From Actinoplanes sp. DH11 (GTDB lineage: Bacteria > Actinomycetota > Actinomycetes > Mycobacteriales > Micromonosporaceae), in the NCBI RefSeq assembly GCF_020873875.1, contig NZ_JAHWGU010000035.1:1-64000 (forward strand): DNA of 64,000 bases. The letters run 5' to 3'. Below the pieces are notes generated by a model. It saw only the letters and a program-made list of their open reading frames with translations. It searched no databases and had not been told where the DNA came from. This document shows positions 49,631 through 59,461 of the stretch, piece by piece; position 1 is the stretch's first letter, and every line of letters begins with the position of its first letter. Both the position numbers and the translations under genes were made by a program.

Positions 49631-49996
49631 TCACCAAGGGGCTTCGCCGTAGACCTTTCCGCACGCCCCGGCCAGGTCCAGCCAGGCCTGGGCCATCGCG
49701 ACGTTCAGCGTCTCGGCCGGCTTCGGTGCGGCGGCCGCGACTGCCGCGCTGGTCTCGCGGACTGTGCCCGCCGCCTCGCGGATCGCCTGCTGCGAGGCCT
49801 GGGCCGCGACCTGCGCTGCCTGCCCGGTACGTGCCGGGTCGAGGTGCGCCTTGGCCTCATTGACCTCGCTCACCGCGTGGCAGGCCGCCCGGTCCGGGTC
49901 GGCGCCGGCCGGCGCGGCCGCGGGTGCCTCGGCGGGCTCCGCGCCGCAGCCGGAAAGGATCAGCAGAACAACGGGAAGGAAAAGCATTCGACGCAT
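49631..49996 (-). CDS. putative lipoprotein
   Basis: The 121-aa protein has a lipoprotein signal peptide with lipobox LILSGC (Cys at about residue 17), then an Ala/Pro-rich linker and a small helical domain with two Cys (ACHAV and GACGK). It would be anchored to the outer face of the membrane. No family is recognised. Its start at 49996 gives MRRMLFLPV; an upstream MVPA start at 50008 is possible. It lies downstream of the TDT transporter on the same strand, with 133 bp between. Confidence 0.75.
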   Translation of the reverse strand: MRRMLFLPVVLLILSGCGAEPAEAPAAAPAGADPDRAACHAVSEVNEAKAHLDPARTGQAAQVAAQASQQAIREAAGTVRETSAAVAAAAPKPAETLNVAMAQAWLDLAGACGKVYGEAPW

Positions 49997-50129
49997 GGCC
50001 GGGACCATATCCGTGCAGCGCGACTGTACCGTTTTCCGGGTGCCGGAAAACGAATCTCCAGCGGCAGTTTTTCGCGATTTTCACGCCGATCCGGATAGTT
50101 GATCTCGTATTCCGGTGCGGCGGCAGGGA

Positions 50130-51299
50130 TTAACGCGCCGCCGGGGCGGAACGCTGCGGGCGGGCCGGGAACGGCACCCGCACGGTGGAATCGCGCAGAT
50201 CCCGCAGCGTGCGCACGCCGACCGTGAGCCAGGCCGCCACCAGGGCGGCGTAGAGCAGGACGGCGACGACGGTGAACATGTCGGAGCCGGTCCGGACGGC
50301 CAGCGCCGACGTGCCGGTCACGCAGGTGCCGACCGGGAAGGTGAACGACCACCAGGTCAGTGAGAACGGCAGGCCGCGGCGGACGGTGCGCACGGTCACC
50401 GCCAGCGCCAGGCTTCCCCAGAGGAGCGCGAAACCCCAGAGTGGCACGCCGAGGACGACGCCGAGGGCGGCGAAGCCTTGGGCGTACGGGTCGGGCAGCA
50501 CCGCCGGTGCGACGGAACCGAGCAGGTTCGCCGCCGTGATCGCCTGACCGATCGGGCCCAGTCCGATCCAGAGGGTCGGCACCATCCTGGCCGGCCCCGT
50601 CGCGTGCACGGCCAGCCGCTGCCAGATCAGTGTGGTCACGATAAGCGCCGCGATCAGGCTGAGCCCGAACATCGCGTAGCAGGCCAGCAGCAGGGTGAGT
50701 CGCGGCTGCCCGGCCGGGACGTGCGGCACCAGCAGCGCGCCGGTTGCGGCCGAGACCATCGGCGGCACCACTGGCATCAGCCAGCCGCCGAACGCGTCGT
50801 CGCCGGGCGAGCCGCCGTTCACCGGCCGGGCCGCGGCGACCGCCGCGGCGTGCCGGGTGAACCGGAGGTAGGGCACGGCGATCGCGCTGCCCAGGCCGGT
50901 CAGCGTGCCGGCCAGCCAGAGCACCGACGAGACGATCACGGCGACCCGGTTGCCGATCAGGGCCGGGCCGAGCAGCAGGGTTCCGGCGCCCACGGTGAGC
51001 AGGGCCATCGGCGGGGCACCGTAGAAGTTGGCCATCACCGGGTCCGCGCCGTGCGCCAGGGCGGTCCGGTGCCGGCGCGCCGTCCGGACCAGCAGCAGCG
51101 TGAGCAGGGCGGTGGCGAGCAGCCAGACCACTGTCGCGAACGGCCGCAGCACCCCACCGCCGACGGGCAGGGTCACGGCGGCGGTCGCGACGATGCCGGT
51201 CGCCATCACCGAGGCGAACCAGTTCGGGGTCGGCGCCGGGGACGGCACGGGTGTCGGGGGCGTCGCGGTTGGCGCGGCGGGACGGGTCAGCAGGCTCAC
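50130..51299 (-). CDS. TDT-family transporter (TehA/SLAC1-like)
   Basis: The 389-aa protein has about ten membrane helices with the family's opening PNWFASVMATGIVATAAV and a paired-helix layout; WWSFTFPVGTCVTGTSAL near the C terminus matches the TDT/SLAC1 pore region. Members transport C4-dicarboxylates, tellurite-type oxyanions or sulfite across the membrane. The GTG start at 51299 is chosen because the segments upstream cross the divergent promoter of the caspase array. Confidence 0.88.
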   Translation of the reverse strand: MSLLTRPAAPTATPPTPVPSPAPTPNWFASVMATGIVATAAVTLPVGGGVLRPFATVVWLLATALLTLLLVRTARRHRTALAHGADPVMANFYGAPPMALLTVGAGTLLLGPALIGNRVAVIVSSVLWLAGTLTGLGSAIAVPYLRFTRHAAAVAAARPVNGGSPGDDAFGGWLMPVVPPMVSAATGALLVPHVPAGQPRLTLLLACYAMFGLSLIAALIVTTLIWQRLAVHATGPARMVPTLWIGLGPIGQAITAANLLGSVAPAVLPDPYAQGFAALGVVLGVPLWGFALLWGSLALAVTVRTVRRGLPFSLTWWSFTFPVGTCVTGTSALAVRTGSDMFTVVAVLLYAALVAAWLTVGVRTLRDLRDSTVRVPFPARPQRSAPAAR

Positions 51300-51345
51300 G
51301 GTGCCACGATGCTCGCCGATCGCCGGGCCCGGTAGCTGCCATGAT

Positions 51346-51361
51346 GTTGTGGAGTCACAAC
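51346..51361. promoter_or_regulatory. inverted repeat in the caspase-array promoter region
   Basis: GTTGTG and CACAAC flank GAGT, a 6+6 bp perfect inverted repeat in the 141 bp between the divergent TDT and caspase-array starts. It is a candidate operator; no regulator gene is adjacent. Confidence 0.4.
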
Positions 51362-51440
51362 TAGCGCTTGTACCCCGTACACCTGCGGGTGGTGACCTGG
51401 CCGACCGGCCGGTGCACGATAGGCGCGAAAGGGTGACCCG

Positions 51441-54400
51441 GTGCGGCCCGGCGTTAGATCTATGGTGGACGCTGTGACCGCCGTCATCGACGAGCCCGCC
51501 GCCCGCCGGCTGCGGGTCATCGCCATCGGAATCGGTCACTTCGCCACGTCCGGTGACCCAGAGCTTCCAGATCCTTACCCCGCGTTGTCCTTCGCGTCGC
51601 CGCGGGCGGACGAGGTGGCCGAGGCGCTCATCCCGTACGGGTACCGCCGGCACATCCTGGCGGACACCTCCGCGGCCGACGGTGACCTGCTCGGCACCGC
51701 CGTCCGCGACGGCTGCCGTGGGCTCGGCCCCGATGACCTGCTGATCGTGCACGTGGTCGGCCACGGCTACCTCAACAAGGCCGGTGCGCTGTGCCTGCTC
51801 GGACCGGATGGTGCCGAGAGCGGGACCGACAACATCGACGCCCTGGTCCAGCGGATCGACAGCGACGAGCGGCTACCCCGTACCCTCTTCCTGCTCGACC
51901 TCTGCCATGCCGGCAGCCTGCCGCGCGCCGCCTGGCAGATCGTCTCGCTGGATGAGCGCCGCGCCTGGGTGATCGCCGCCTGCGAGGCGGACAAGAAGGC
52001 CTTCGCCGGGCGGTTCAGCCAGGCCGTCGCCACGGTGCTGCGCGACGTCGACATCGCGCCGGCCGTGCCGTACCTGCCGCTGCCCACCGTCGCTCGCGCG
52101 ATCCGCCGCGCCCTCCTCGAACTCACCGCGCGCGAACCCGGCCTGCGGCAGTACGTCACGTCGAGCCTGGTCGACCTCGCTGACGACCCGCTGGACCTGC
52201 CGTTCTTCCCGAACCTGAGGATGGTCGACGCGCCGATCGTGCAGGCGCGCCCGCGGGTGGACAGCGGTGTCGAGCCGTTTGTGGCCGACGTGGACGAGGC
52301 GCTCGATGCCGGGCATTTCATGACGAGGGCTTCGGGGTACGGGGGTGCGGCTGCCGGGTGTTTCAGCGGTCGCGAGGATGAGTTGCGGACATTGTCGGAC
52401 TGGTTCGACGGTGTTGATCAACGTCGGTTGCGGGTGGTGACCGGTGGTCCCGGGTCGGGCAAGAGTGCGCTGGTGGGTGTGCTGGTCTGTGCGGCGCATC
52501 CGAAGCTGAGCGCGGCGACCGAGCCGGTGTGGCGGCACGTGCAGCGGGTGCCGCGGGTCAACCCGGGCTTCGCGGCCGTGCACGCCCGCCACCGCACCGA
52601 AGCCGAGACGGCCGCGTCGCTTGTCGCGCAACTGGAGCTACCGGCCGACCGGCCCCTGCTGGACCGGTTGGCGCAGCACACCGGTGAGCCGCCGCTCGTG
52701 GCGATCGACGGCGTGGACGAGGCCGAACAGCCGACCGAGTTGATCACCGGCTTGTTGCTGCCGCTGGCGACGACCGACCGGGCCGACGGGCGGCCGCTGT
52801 GCCGGCTGCTTGTCGCGATGCGGCCGTGGGACGAGTTCGCGTCGCTGCTGGAGCCGGCACGCGCAGCCGGGGGTCTGGTCGACCTGGACGACGTGCCGGC
52901 GGAGCGGCTGGGCCGCGAACTGGACTTCTATGTGTCCCGCCTGCTCTACGCCTTCAATCCCTACGGCGAGCCGGAGTACGCGGCCGCCCGCGCGACGTTC
53001 GCTCAGGTCGTCGCGGTGACCCTGGCGCGGTCGGAGCCGCGTCCGCCGGGGGCGTTCCTGGTGGCCGGGATGTACGCGCATCATCTGGTCACCGCGTACC
53101 GGCCGATCGACGAGACCGCCAAGGTGTGGGAGATCGCCCGCCGGGTCCCGCGCACACTGGAGGACCTGCTCGAGCTCGACCTGGCGTCCCGCAGCGAGAC
53201 CCGCTGGCTGCGACCCGTCCTGGCCGCGCTCGCGCACGCCCGTGGCGAGGGCATGCCGGCCGGTGTCGCCGCTGCGGCAGCCCGCGCGCTGGCCGCCGAT
53301 CCCACCCTGTCCGGTCCTACCAGCGACGAGATCAACGAAGTGCTGAACTCGGCCGGCCGGTTCTACCTGCGACAGGCCACCGACGTGGACGGTACGTCTC
53401 TTTACCGGCTGTTCCACCAGGGCCTCGCCGACCATCTGCGGCGGCAGCCGATGGCCGTGGCCGATGGCGCCGAGGGTGTCGCCGGGCGGCTGTTCGCCGC
53501 GATGCTCGCGCACCTCGACCCCGGCGGCCGGGGATTGCGGCGGTGGGATCTTGCCGAACCGTACCTGTTGCGGCACGCGGCCGCGCACGCCGCCGAGGCC
53601 GGGGCGGCCGGGGTGCTCCTCGGGGACCCGGAGTTCCTGGTCCACGCAGACGCCGGGCAACTCGCCGGGCTGCGGCCCCTCGGTCTGGACGAATGCGGGC
53701 CGCCCGGGGAGCAACGGCGCCGCCTGCTCGCGATCGCCGCCTCGGTCGCCGGCCAGGACCACCTCGTGCCGCCGCTGTCCCGGCGGCCCGACGGCGACGG
53801 CCTGCCGTGGAGCCCGGCCTGGTCGGCGCGGGGAACCGGCCCGGCCGGCACGGAGCTGGCGGCAACCCGGATCGCGCTGGACTTCGACGGGCGGGCGGCT
53901 GTCGCGTACGCGGACGGCCGGGTCGAGGTGCGCTCCGCGGCGACAGGTGCGACGATGCGGACGATCACGCTGTCCGGGCCGACGGAGAGCCTGCTGATCG
54001 GTGCGATCGCGGACCGGCCGGTGGTCGTCGCCTGGACGGAACAGGCGGAACTCTGGGATGTGACGGACGACCGGGCCGCCGCGGACCCGGGAGCCCACCG
54101 CCTCGGTCGCCTGGCCACCGCCGATCTGCCCGCCGACGACCACCAGTGGCGCGAGCTCTACACCCGGTGGGGGGTGCGGTACGGGGAGACCCAATCCTGG
54201 CCGCGGCCCTCAGCCCCGGCCGTCGTGCACGGCCGGCTGGTCGAAGTCGCCTGCACCGCCGACGGTGTCGCTCTGACCGCCGATCCGGCGCCCGAAGGCA
54301 TCGGCTGGGTCCTCTGTACCTCGGTCGGCGGGGTGCCGCACGCGGTCCGGTTCACCGACGAGGACCCGCGCGAGCTGTCGATCTGGAACCTGGAGACGAA

Positions 54401-55535
54401 GACCCGGGTCGCCGTGATCCGGCTGCCGGCGGACCGGCTCGGCCTGCTGGTCCATCCCGGCGGCGACCTGTTCGTCCGGATGGAGGGCGCCGCCACCTAC
54501 CTGCGCGCCGTACCACCGCCCGTCGCGGCCGCTTCCCCGCGCGCCACACCGAAGCCCGCCGCCGCCCCACCACCGGAGGCGGCCCGGTCCGCGCCGAAGA
54601 GCATGGTCCAGAAACCGCTGCCGCTGCCACCGGACCCGACCAAGGAACGGATCCGGGCAGTGTTCGCCGACTTCGCCGCCGATCCTTCGGTACGGATGCA
54701 CCTCGGCGACAAGCCCCTCCCCACCGGCAAAGTCAAGGCCGATTGGCGGTCGTTCCACCTCGGGCTGCTGCGCCTGCCGCCCGCGCTGAGCGAGCTGTGG
54801 CGGGCGCGCATGCTGGAGTGCGTCCCAGCGCGGTGGTGGACTGTCGACCAAAGCTGGACAAGGCTGCCATCACTGGGCAGCGGGCGCACTGTCCTTCTTC
54901 CCGCTTATGCGGACATGCCCGGTGTGGTGGCGGACAACGGGGTACGGCCCTCCCCGATGATCCTGCTGCCGCCGCTGGCGAAGTCTGAGGAGAACAGGTC
55001 CATGTTCGTGGACCGGCACCGACTGTCGGTCATCGCCGACCAGATGTTGTGGCTGGCGTCCGTGGACAGTGCGGCTCTGTTCGCCGACGTGGGTGGCCTG
55101 GTGCCGGCGAAAGGTTCGGCGGGCACGTTCGAGGCGATGCTGAGCAAGCGGGTCGCCGAGTACAACGACGTCATGCCGGCCGGTGCCGGTGACAGGCAGG
55201 TCGTGGGAGCTGTCCGGCTCGCCGAGGCGCTGCGCTCGATAGTGCACCACCCGGCGCCCGAACCGCGGAGCTGGTGGGCCAGGGCCCGGACGGTCGCCAT
55301 GGACTTCGCTGCCGTGGCGGCCGACCGACACGCATCGAACCTGCAGGTGCGGACTCTGGCCGTCGGTGCCCTCTACCAGGATCTCCGGGCCCGGGACGAG
55401 ACAAATCGGAAGCAGGACATCGCGATGCCCGGTGACGAGGGCAAGGTCCTCGACGTGCTGCGTCCGGCGGTGGTCGCGTCCGGCGGCGTGGTACATCGGT
55501 GGGGCCGGGTCATCTATGGCCGGGGTGACGCGTGA
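51441..55535 (+). CDS. caspase-STAND-propeller protein, array member 1
   Basis: This 1364-aa protein has a C14 caspase domain (about 22-250) with His108 in VVGHGYLNKAG and Cys155 in LFLLDLCHAG, then a STAND NTPase with P-loop GGPGSGKS (335-342) and Walker B LVAIDGVDE (419-427), a helical region ending LYRLFHQGLADHLRR, a propeller-like region (GRVEVRSAATG), a Pro/Ala linker near 1030, and a conserved C-terminal helical domain (FHLGLLRLPPALSELW, SWWARARTVAMDF). It starts the operon; GTG 51441 has AAAGGG upstream, and ATG 51462 is an alternative start. Its stop overlaps the next start by 4 bp. Likely a sensor-triggered protease. Confidence 0.9.
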   Translation: MRPGVRSMVDAVTAVIDEPAARRLRVIAIGIGHFATSGDPELPDPYPALSFASPRADEVAEALIPYGYRRHILADTSAADGDLLGTAVRDGCRGLGPDDLLIVHVVGHGYLNKAGALCLLGPDGAESGTDNIDALVQRIDSDERLPRTLFLLDLCHAGSLPRAAWQIVSLDERRAWVIAACEADKKAFAGRFSQAVATVLRDVDIAPAVPYLPLPTVARAIRRALLELTAREPGLRQYVTSSLVDLADDPLDLPFFPNLRMVDAPIVQARPRVDSGVEPFVADVDEALDAGHFMTRASGYGGAAAGCFSGREDELRTLSDWFDGVDQRRLRVVTGGPGSGKSALVGVLVCAAHPKLSAATEPVWRHVQRVPRVNPGFAAVHARHRTEAETAASLVAQLELPADRPLLDRLAQHTGEPPLVAIDGVDEAEQPTELITGLLLPLATTDRADGRPLCRLLVAMRPWDEFASLLEPARAAGGLVDLDDVPAERLGRELDFYVSRLLYAFNPYGEPEYAAARATFAQVVAVTLARSEPRPPGAFLVAGMYAHHLVTAYRPIDETAKVWEIARRVPRTLEDLLELDLASRSETRWLRPVLAALAHARGEGMPAGVAAAAARALAADPTLSGPTSDEINEVLNSAGRFYLRQATDVDGTSLYRLFHQGLADHLRRQPMAVADGAEGVAGRLFAAMLAHLDPGGRGLRRWDLAEPYLLRHAAAHAAEAGAAGVLLGDPEFLVHADAGQLAGLRPLGLDECGPPGEQRRRLLAIAASVAGQDHLVPPLSRRPDGDGLPWSPAWSARGTGPAGTELAATRIALDFDGRAAVAYADGRVEVRSAATGATMRTITLSGPTESLLIGAIADRPVVVAWTEQAELWDVTDDRAAADPGAHRLGRLATADLPADDHQWRELYTRWGVRYGETQSWPRPSAPAVVHGRLVEVACTADGVALTADPAPEGIGWVLCTSVGGVPHAVRFTDEDPRELSIWNLETKTRVAVIRLPADRLGLLVHPGGDLFVRMEGAATYLRAVPPPVAAASPRATPKPAAAPPPEAARSAPKSMVQKPLPLPPDPTKERIRAVFADFAADPSVRMHLGDKPLPTGKVKADWRSFHLGLLRLPPALSELWRARMLECVPARWWTVDQSWTRLPSLGSGRTVLLPAYADMPGVVADNGVRPSPMILLPPLAKSEENRSMFVDRHRLSVIADQMLWLASVDSAALFADVGGLVPAKGSAGTFEAMLSKRVAEYNDVMPAGAGDRQVVGAVRLAEALRSIVHHPAPEPRSWWARARTVAMDFAAVAADRHASNLQVRTLAVGALYQDLRARDETNRKQDIAMPGDEGKVLDVLRPAVVASGGVVHRWGRVIYGRGDA

Positions 55536-58500
55536 GCGGCGGGCGCGGGCGGCTGCGGGCGCTCACCATCGGCATCGAGCGGTTCGGTGCCGGGGAGGAA
55601 GGGGACCGGGCGCTGCCGTTCGCGGGGGCCCGGGCCGGGGAGGTGGCGGACGCGCTCGGCGCCTTCGGGTACGAGCCGCTCGACGCGGGCGTGGCCGCCG
55701 ACGCCACCGGGAACGCTGTGGGTGAGCTGGTCGAGCGGGCGTACGCCGGGCTGGGGTCCGAGGATCTGCTGGTCGTGCATGTGGTCAGCCACGGTTACCT
55801 GGACGCCGGCGGGTTCCTCTGCGTCCTCGGACCGGACGGCGCCGAGACGGGCTTCAACACGGTGGACGGCCTGATGCGCCGGGTGGACAGCGATCCGGGC
55901 GTACCCCGTACTCTCTTCCTTCTCGATCTCTGCCATGCCGGGAGCGTGCCGCGCGCCGCCTGGCAGGTGCAGGCGCTGGCGCAGCGCCGCGCCTGGGTGA
56001 TCGCGGCGTGTGAGGCGAACCGGCTCGCGTACGGCGGGCGTTTCAGCAGAGCCGTCGCCGGTGTGCTGCGGACGCTGAGTGCGGGTGGGCTGGACATCGG
56101 GCCGGCGACGCCGTTCATCCCGCTGCCCACCGTGGCCCGGGAGATCCGGCGTGCGTTGATCAGCCTGGCGACCAGCGAGAACGGGATGCCGCAGCAGGTC
56201 ACGTCGAGCCTGGTGGACATGGCCGACGACCCGCTGGATCTGCCGTTCTTCCCGAATCCGGGGTTCGTGCGCGCGCCGATCGTGCAGGCGCGCCCGCGGG
56301 TGGACAGCGGGGTCGAGCCGTTTGTCGCCGATGTGGACGAGGCTTTGGATGCCGGGCATTTCATGACGAGGGCTTCGGGGTACGGGGGTGCGGCTGCCGG
56401 GTGTTTCAGTGGTCGCGAGGATGAGTTGCGGGCGTTGTCGGACTGGTTCGACGGCGCTGACCAGGGTCGGTTGCGGGTGGTGACCGGTGGTCCGGGATCG
56501 GGCAAGAGCGCGCTGGTGGGTGTGCTGGTCTGCGCGGCGCATCCGAAGCTGAGCACCGCCACCGAGCCGGTGTGGCGGCACGTGCAACGGGTGCCGCGGG
56601 TCAACGGGCGGTTCGCGGCGGTGCACGTGCGGCACCGGACCGTGGACGACGTGGTGGCGTCCCTGGTGGCCCAGCTGGAACTGGATACGTCGGCACCGCT
56701 GCCGGCGCAGCTGGCGCAGCACACCGGCGAGCCGCCGCTGGTGGTGATCGACGCACTGGACGAGGCCGAGAACCCGGCTGCCCTGGTGTCCCGCCTGTTG
56801 CTTCCGCTGGCCATCACCGACCGGGCGGACGGGCGGCCGGTGTGCCGGCTGCTGGTGGCGACGCGTCCGTGGGAGGAGTTCGCGGAGCTGCTCGGCAGGG
56901 CCGCCGTGATTGACCTCGATCAGGTGCCGGCGGAGCGGCTGGGCCGCGAACTCGATCTCTATGTGTCGCGGTTGCTCTATGCCTTCGATCCCTACGGCAA
57001 GATCGAGTACGCGGCCGTCCGGGCCACGTTCGCCCAGGGTGTCGCGGAGGCCTTGGCTCGCGCGGAGCCGCGTCCGCCGGGGGCGTTCCTGGTGGCCGGG
57101 ATGTACGCGCATCACCTGGTGACCGCGTACCGGCCGATCGACGAGACCGCGAAGGTGTGGGAGATCGCCCGCCGGGTCCCGCGCACCCTGGAAGACCTGC
57201 TGGAACTGGACCTGGCGGCGCGGACCGGGACGCCGTGGCTGCGGCCGATCCTGGCGGCCCTGGCGCACGCCCGCGGTGCGGGCATGCCGGCGAGTCTGGC
57301 CGGTGCGGCGGCGCGAGCCTTCGCGCCGGGGACGGCCGGCCCGAGCGCCGCCGAGATCAGCGAGGTGGTCGACACGGCCGGCCGGTTCTACCTGCGGCAG
57401 GCCACCGACGTGGACGGAACCTCGCTCTACCGGCTGTTCCACCAGGGCCTCGCCGACCATCTGCGGCAGCAGCCCGGCCCGGGGGCACCGGCCGCCGCCG
57501 ACGTGGCGGGTGCGGTGTTCCGGGCGATGCTCGGACGCCTCGACCCGGGCGGGTGGGGTGTGCGCCGGTGGGATCTGGCCGAACCGTACCTGCGGCGGCA
57601 CGCGGTCCAGCACGCCCAGGATGCCGGCGTTGTGGGCGAGCTGCTCGGTGACACGGAGTTCCTGGTCGCGGTGGAGTGGGCGCAGCTGGATGAGGTCCGG
57701 AACGGCTGGCTCCGGCAGGTCGAGGACGCCGTACCGCCGGGGGAGGACCGCCGGACCCAGCTGGCGATCGCCGCGTCCATCGCGGGGGAGACCGGGCTGC
57801 GCGAGCGGCTGTCCCGGCGGCCGGACGGTCAGGGCCTGCCGTGGAGCCCGGCCTGGTCGGCGCAGCGCGGCGGCGTACCCGTCAGTGCCATGGCGCAGAG
57901 CAGCAGCGGTACCGCCGCGGTCGCCTACCGGGACGGCCGGGTCGACGTGTTGTCTCGGGCGACCGGCGAGGTTCTGCTGACGATCACGACCCCGTCGGAG
58001 GCCAGATACCTCCGGATCGGTGCGGTCGCCGGTCAGCGCGTGCTGATCACCGAGTTCGCGGGCTCGGCCGTTCTCTATGACGGGGTGAGCGGGCAGGAGC
58101 TGGCGTCGGCGCCCCGGCCGGCCGACAATCACGAGCGGCGGGAATTGCGCGGCCGATGGGGTGTGCGGCTCACCGAGCTGTTGGAGCGGGACGCAAACTC
58201 GGCACCGGCCGTTGTGCGCGGGGAACTGGTCGAGGTGTTCTGCACGCCAGCTGGGATCCACGTCGGCAGGGTAGGGCCGCCAGAATCGCGGGGCCGGGTG
58301 TGGTGCGTGACCGTCGACGGGGTGCCCCACGCGGTGCGCCTCAGCTTCGAGGCCGATCGCGTGGTCTCCGTCTGGAACCTGGAGAGCCGATCGGTGATCC
58401 GTACCGTCACCCTGCCGGAAGGCCGGCAGGGCATGCTGGCCTGCACCGACGGGGATCTGCTGATCCGGACCGAAGCCGCGGTCACCTGCCTGCGGGCCGC

Positions 58501-59461
58501 GCCGCCGCCCACGATCGAACCGGCCCGCCCGGCCCGGGTCGTACCCACACCAACGGCGTCACCGGCTGAGCGGCCGTTCCCGGCGGGCACCGGTGTCGAT
58601 CAGGTGCTCGGCGACTTCGCCGGGGATGCCGTGATCCGGCGTCATCTGGGATCCGATCCGGTGCCCGGCCACACCCCCGCGCTGCGCTGGCGCGCCTTCC
58701 ACCTCGGCCTGCTCCGGCTCCCGGCGGACCTGGCGACGGCTTGGCGACGGCGGATGGAGTACGAGTTCCCGGCCGGCTGGACGGTCCCCGGCGACGACTG
58801 GATCAGGCTGCCCGCGAAGGCGGCGACCGCCCAGGTGCTCATCCCGGCGTTCCACGGCGAGCCCGGTGTCGCAGCCGTCAACTACGCGCCCGCGGCGGCC
58901 GTGGTCATCGACGCGCTCGGCGACCGGCTGGCGAAGTACCCGAGGCTCGCCACCATCGGTACGCAGGTTCTCTGGCTCGCCGCCGTCGACCCCACCGCCC
59001 TGGTCGCGGACTTCGACGCGCTGGTGCCCGCCCCGGCCGGCCGGGAACTGATCCGGAGTCTGATCCACAACCGGCTGGCGGCTTTCCAGCAGTCCGTCGA
59101 CACCCCCGGACGGACCACCGTCGAGCGGGCAGTAGAGCTCGCCGACGCGCTGCGTTCGGTGCTGCACCTACCGCCGGTCGCGGCGGACAGCTGGTGGGCC
59201 GGGGTGCTGGACGAGACCACCACCTTCGTCCGGCACATCGCCGCGACCGCGTCCGACCTGTGGGCCGACGATTTGGCCCGCGCGGCGTCCCACCAGGAGC
59301 TCGTCAAGGCAGGGGAGACCGTGCAGCAGTACGACATCGGGGTGCCCGTGGACGACCCGGCCGACGTGGGTGCGGTCCTGCACTGCCTGCGGCCGAGCCT
59401 GCGCGCCGGTGACGGCACGGTCCACCGGCCGGGCCGGGTCGTCTACGGGCGGGCGCGGTGA
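55532..59461 (+). CDS. caspase-STAND-propeller protein, array member 2
   Basis: The 1309-aa protein has the same order as member 1: caspase with His87 in VVSHGYLDAG and Cys134 in LDLCHAGSVP, NTPase GGPGSGKS, Walker B LVVIDALDE, helical region, propeller (GRVDVLSRATGEVLLTI), and the C-terminal helical domain (FHLGLLRLPADLATAW; DSWWAGVLDETTTFV). GTG start overlaps member 1's stop and its stop overlaps member 3's start. Bases 56895-57322 are identical to 60896-61323 of member 3, in an otherwise diverged pair. Confidence 0.9.
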   Translation: MSGGRGRLRALTIGIERFGAGEEGDRALPFAGARAGEVADALGAFGYEPLDAGVAADATGNAVGELVERAYAGLGSEDLLVVHVVSHGYLDAGGFLCVLGPDGAETGFNTVDGLMRRVDSDPGVPRTLFLLDLCHAGSVPRAAWQVQALAQRRAWVIAACEANRLAYGGRFSRAVAGVLRTLSAGGLDIGPATPFIPLPTVAREIRRALISLATSENGMPQQVTSSLVDMADDPLDLPFFPNPGFVRAPIVQARPRVDSGVEPFVADVDEALDAGHFMTRASGYGGAAAGCFSGREDELRALSDWFDGADQGRLRVVTGGPGSGKSALVGVLVCAAHPKLSTATEPVWRHVQRVPRVNGRFAAVHVRHRTVDDVVASLVAQLELDTSAPLPAQLAQHTGEPPLVVIDALDEAENPAALVSRLLLPLAITDRADGRPVCRLLVATRPWEEFAELLGRAAVIDLDQVPAERLGRELDLYVSRLLYAFDPYGKIEYAAVRATFAQGVAEALARAEPRPPGAFLVAGMYAHHLVTAYRPIDETAKVWEIARRVPRTLEDLLELDLAARTGTPWLRPILAALAHARGAGMPASLAGAAARAFAPGTAGPSAAEISEVVDTAGRFYLRQATDVDGTSLYRLFHQGLADHLRQQPGPGAPAAADVAGAVFRAMLGRLDPGGWGVRRWDLAEPYLRRHAVQHAQDAGVVGELLGDTEFLVAVEWAQLDEVRNGWLRQVEDAVPPGEDRRTQLAIAASIAGETGLRERLSRRPDGQGLPWSPAWSAQRGGVPVSAMAQSSSGTAAVAYRDGRVDVLSRATGEVLLTITTPSEARYLRIGAVAGQRVLITEFAGSAVLYDGVSGQELASAPRPADNHERRELRGRWGVRLTELLERDANSAPAVVRGELVEVFCTPAGIHVGRVGPPESRGRVWCVTVDGVPHAVRLSFEADRVVSVWNLESRSVIRTVTLPEGRQGMLACTDGDLLIRTEAAVTCLRAAPPPTIEPARPARVVPTPTASPAERPFPAGTGVDQVLGDFAGDAVIRRHLGSDPVPGHTPALRWRAFHLGLLRLPADLATAWRRRMEYEFPAGWTVPGDDWIRLPAKAATAQVLIPAFHGEPGVAAVNYAPAAAVVIDALGDRLAKYPRLATIGTQVLWLAAVDPTALVADFDALVPAPAGRELIRSLIHNRLAAFQQSVDTPGRTTVERAVELADALRSVLHLPPVAADSWWAGVLDETTTFVRHIAATASDLWADDLARAASHQELVKAGETVQQYDIGVPVDDPADVGAVLHCLRPSLRAGDGTVHRPGRVVYGRAR

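Noticed and set aside
49218..49863. Plus-strand open frames in the 49.2-49.9 kb repeat region
   Set aside because: They follow the 40-bp repeat periodicity, switch frames and partly oppose the lipoprotein gene; no RBS or domain is seen.
55514..58330. Long minus-strand frame opposite array member 2
   Set aside because: It is a mirror of the caspase-STAND coding sequence with Arg/Gly/His-rich content and no motifs.
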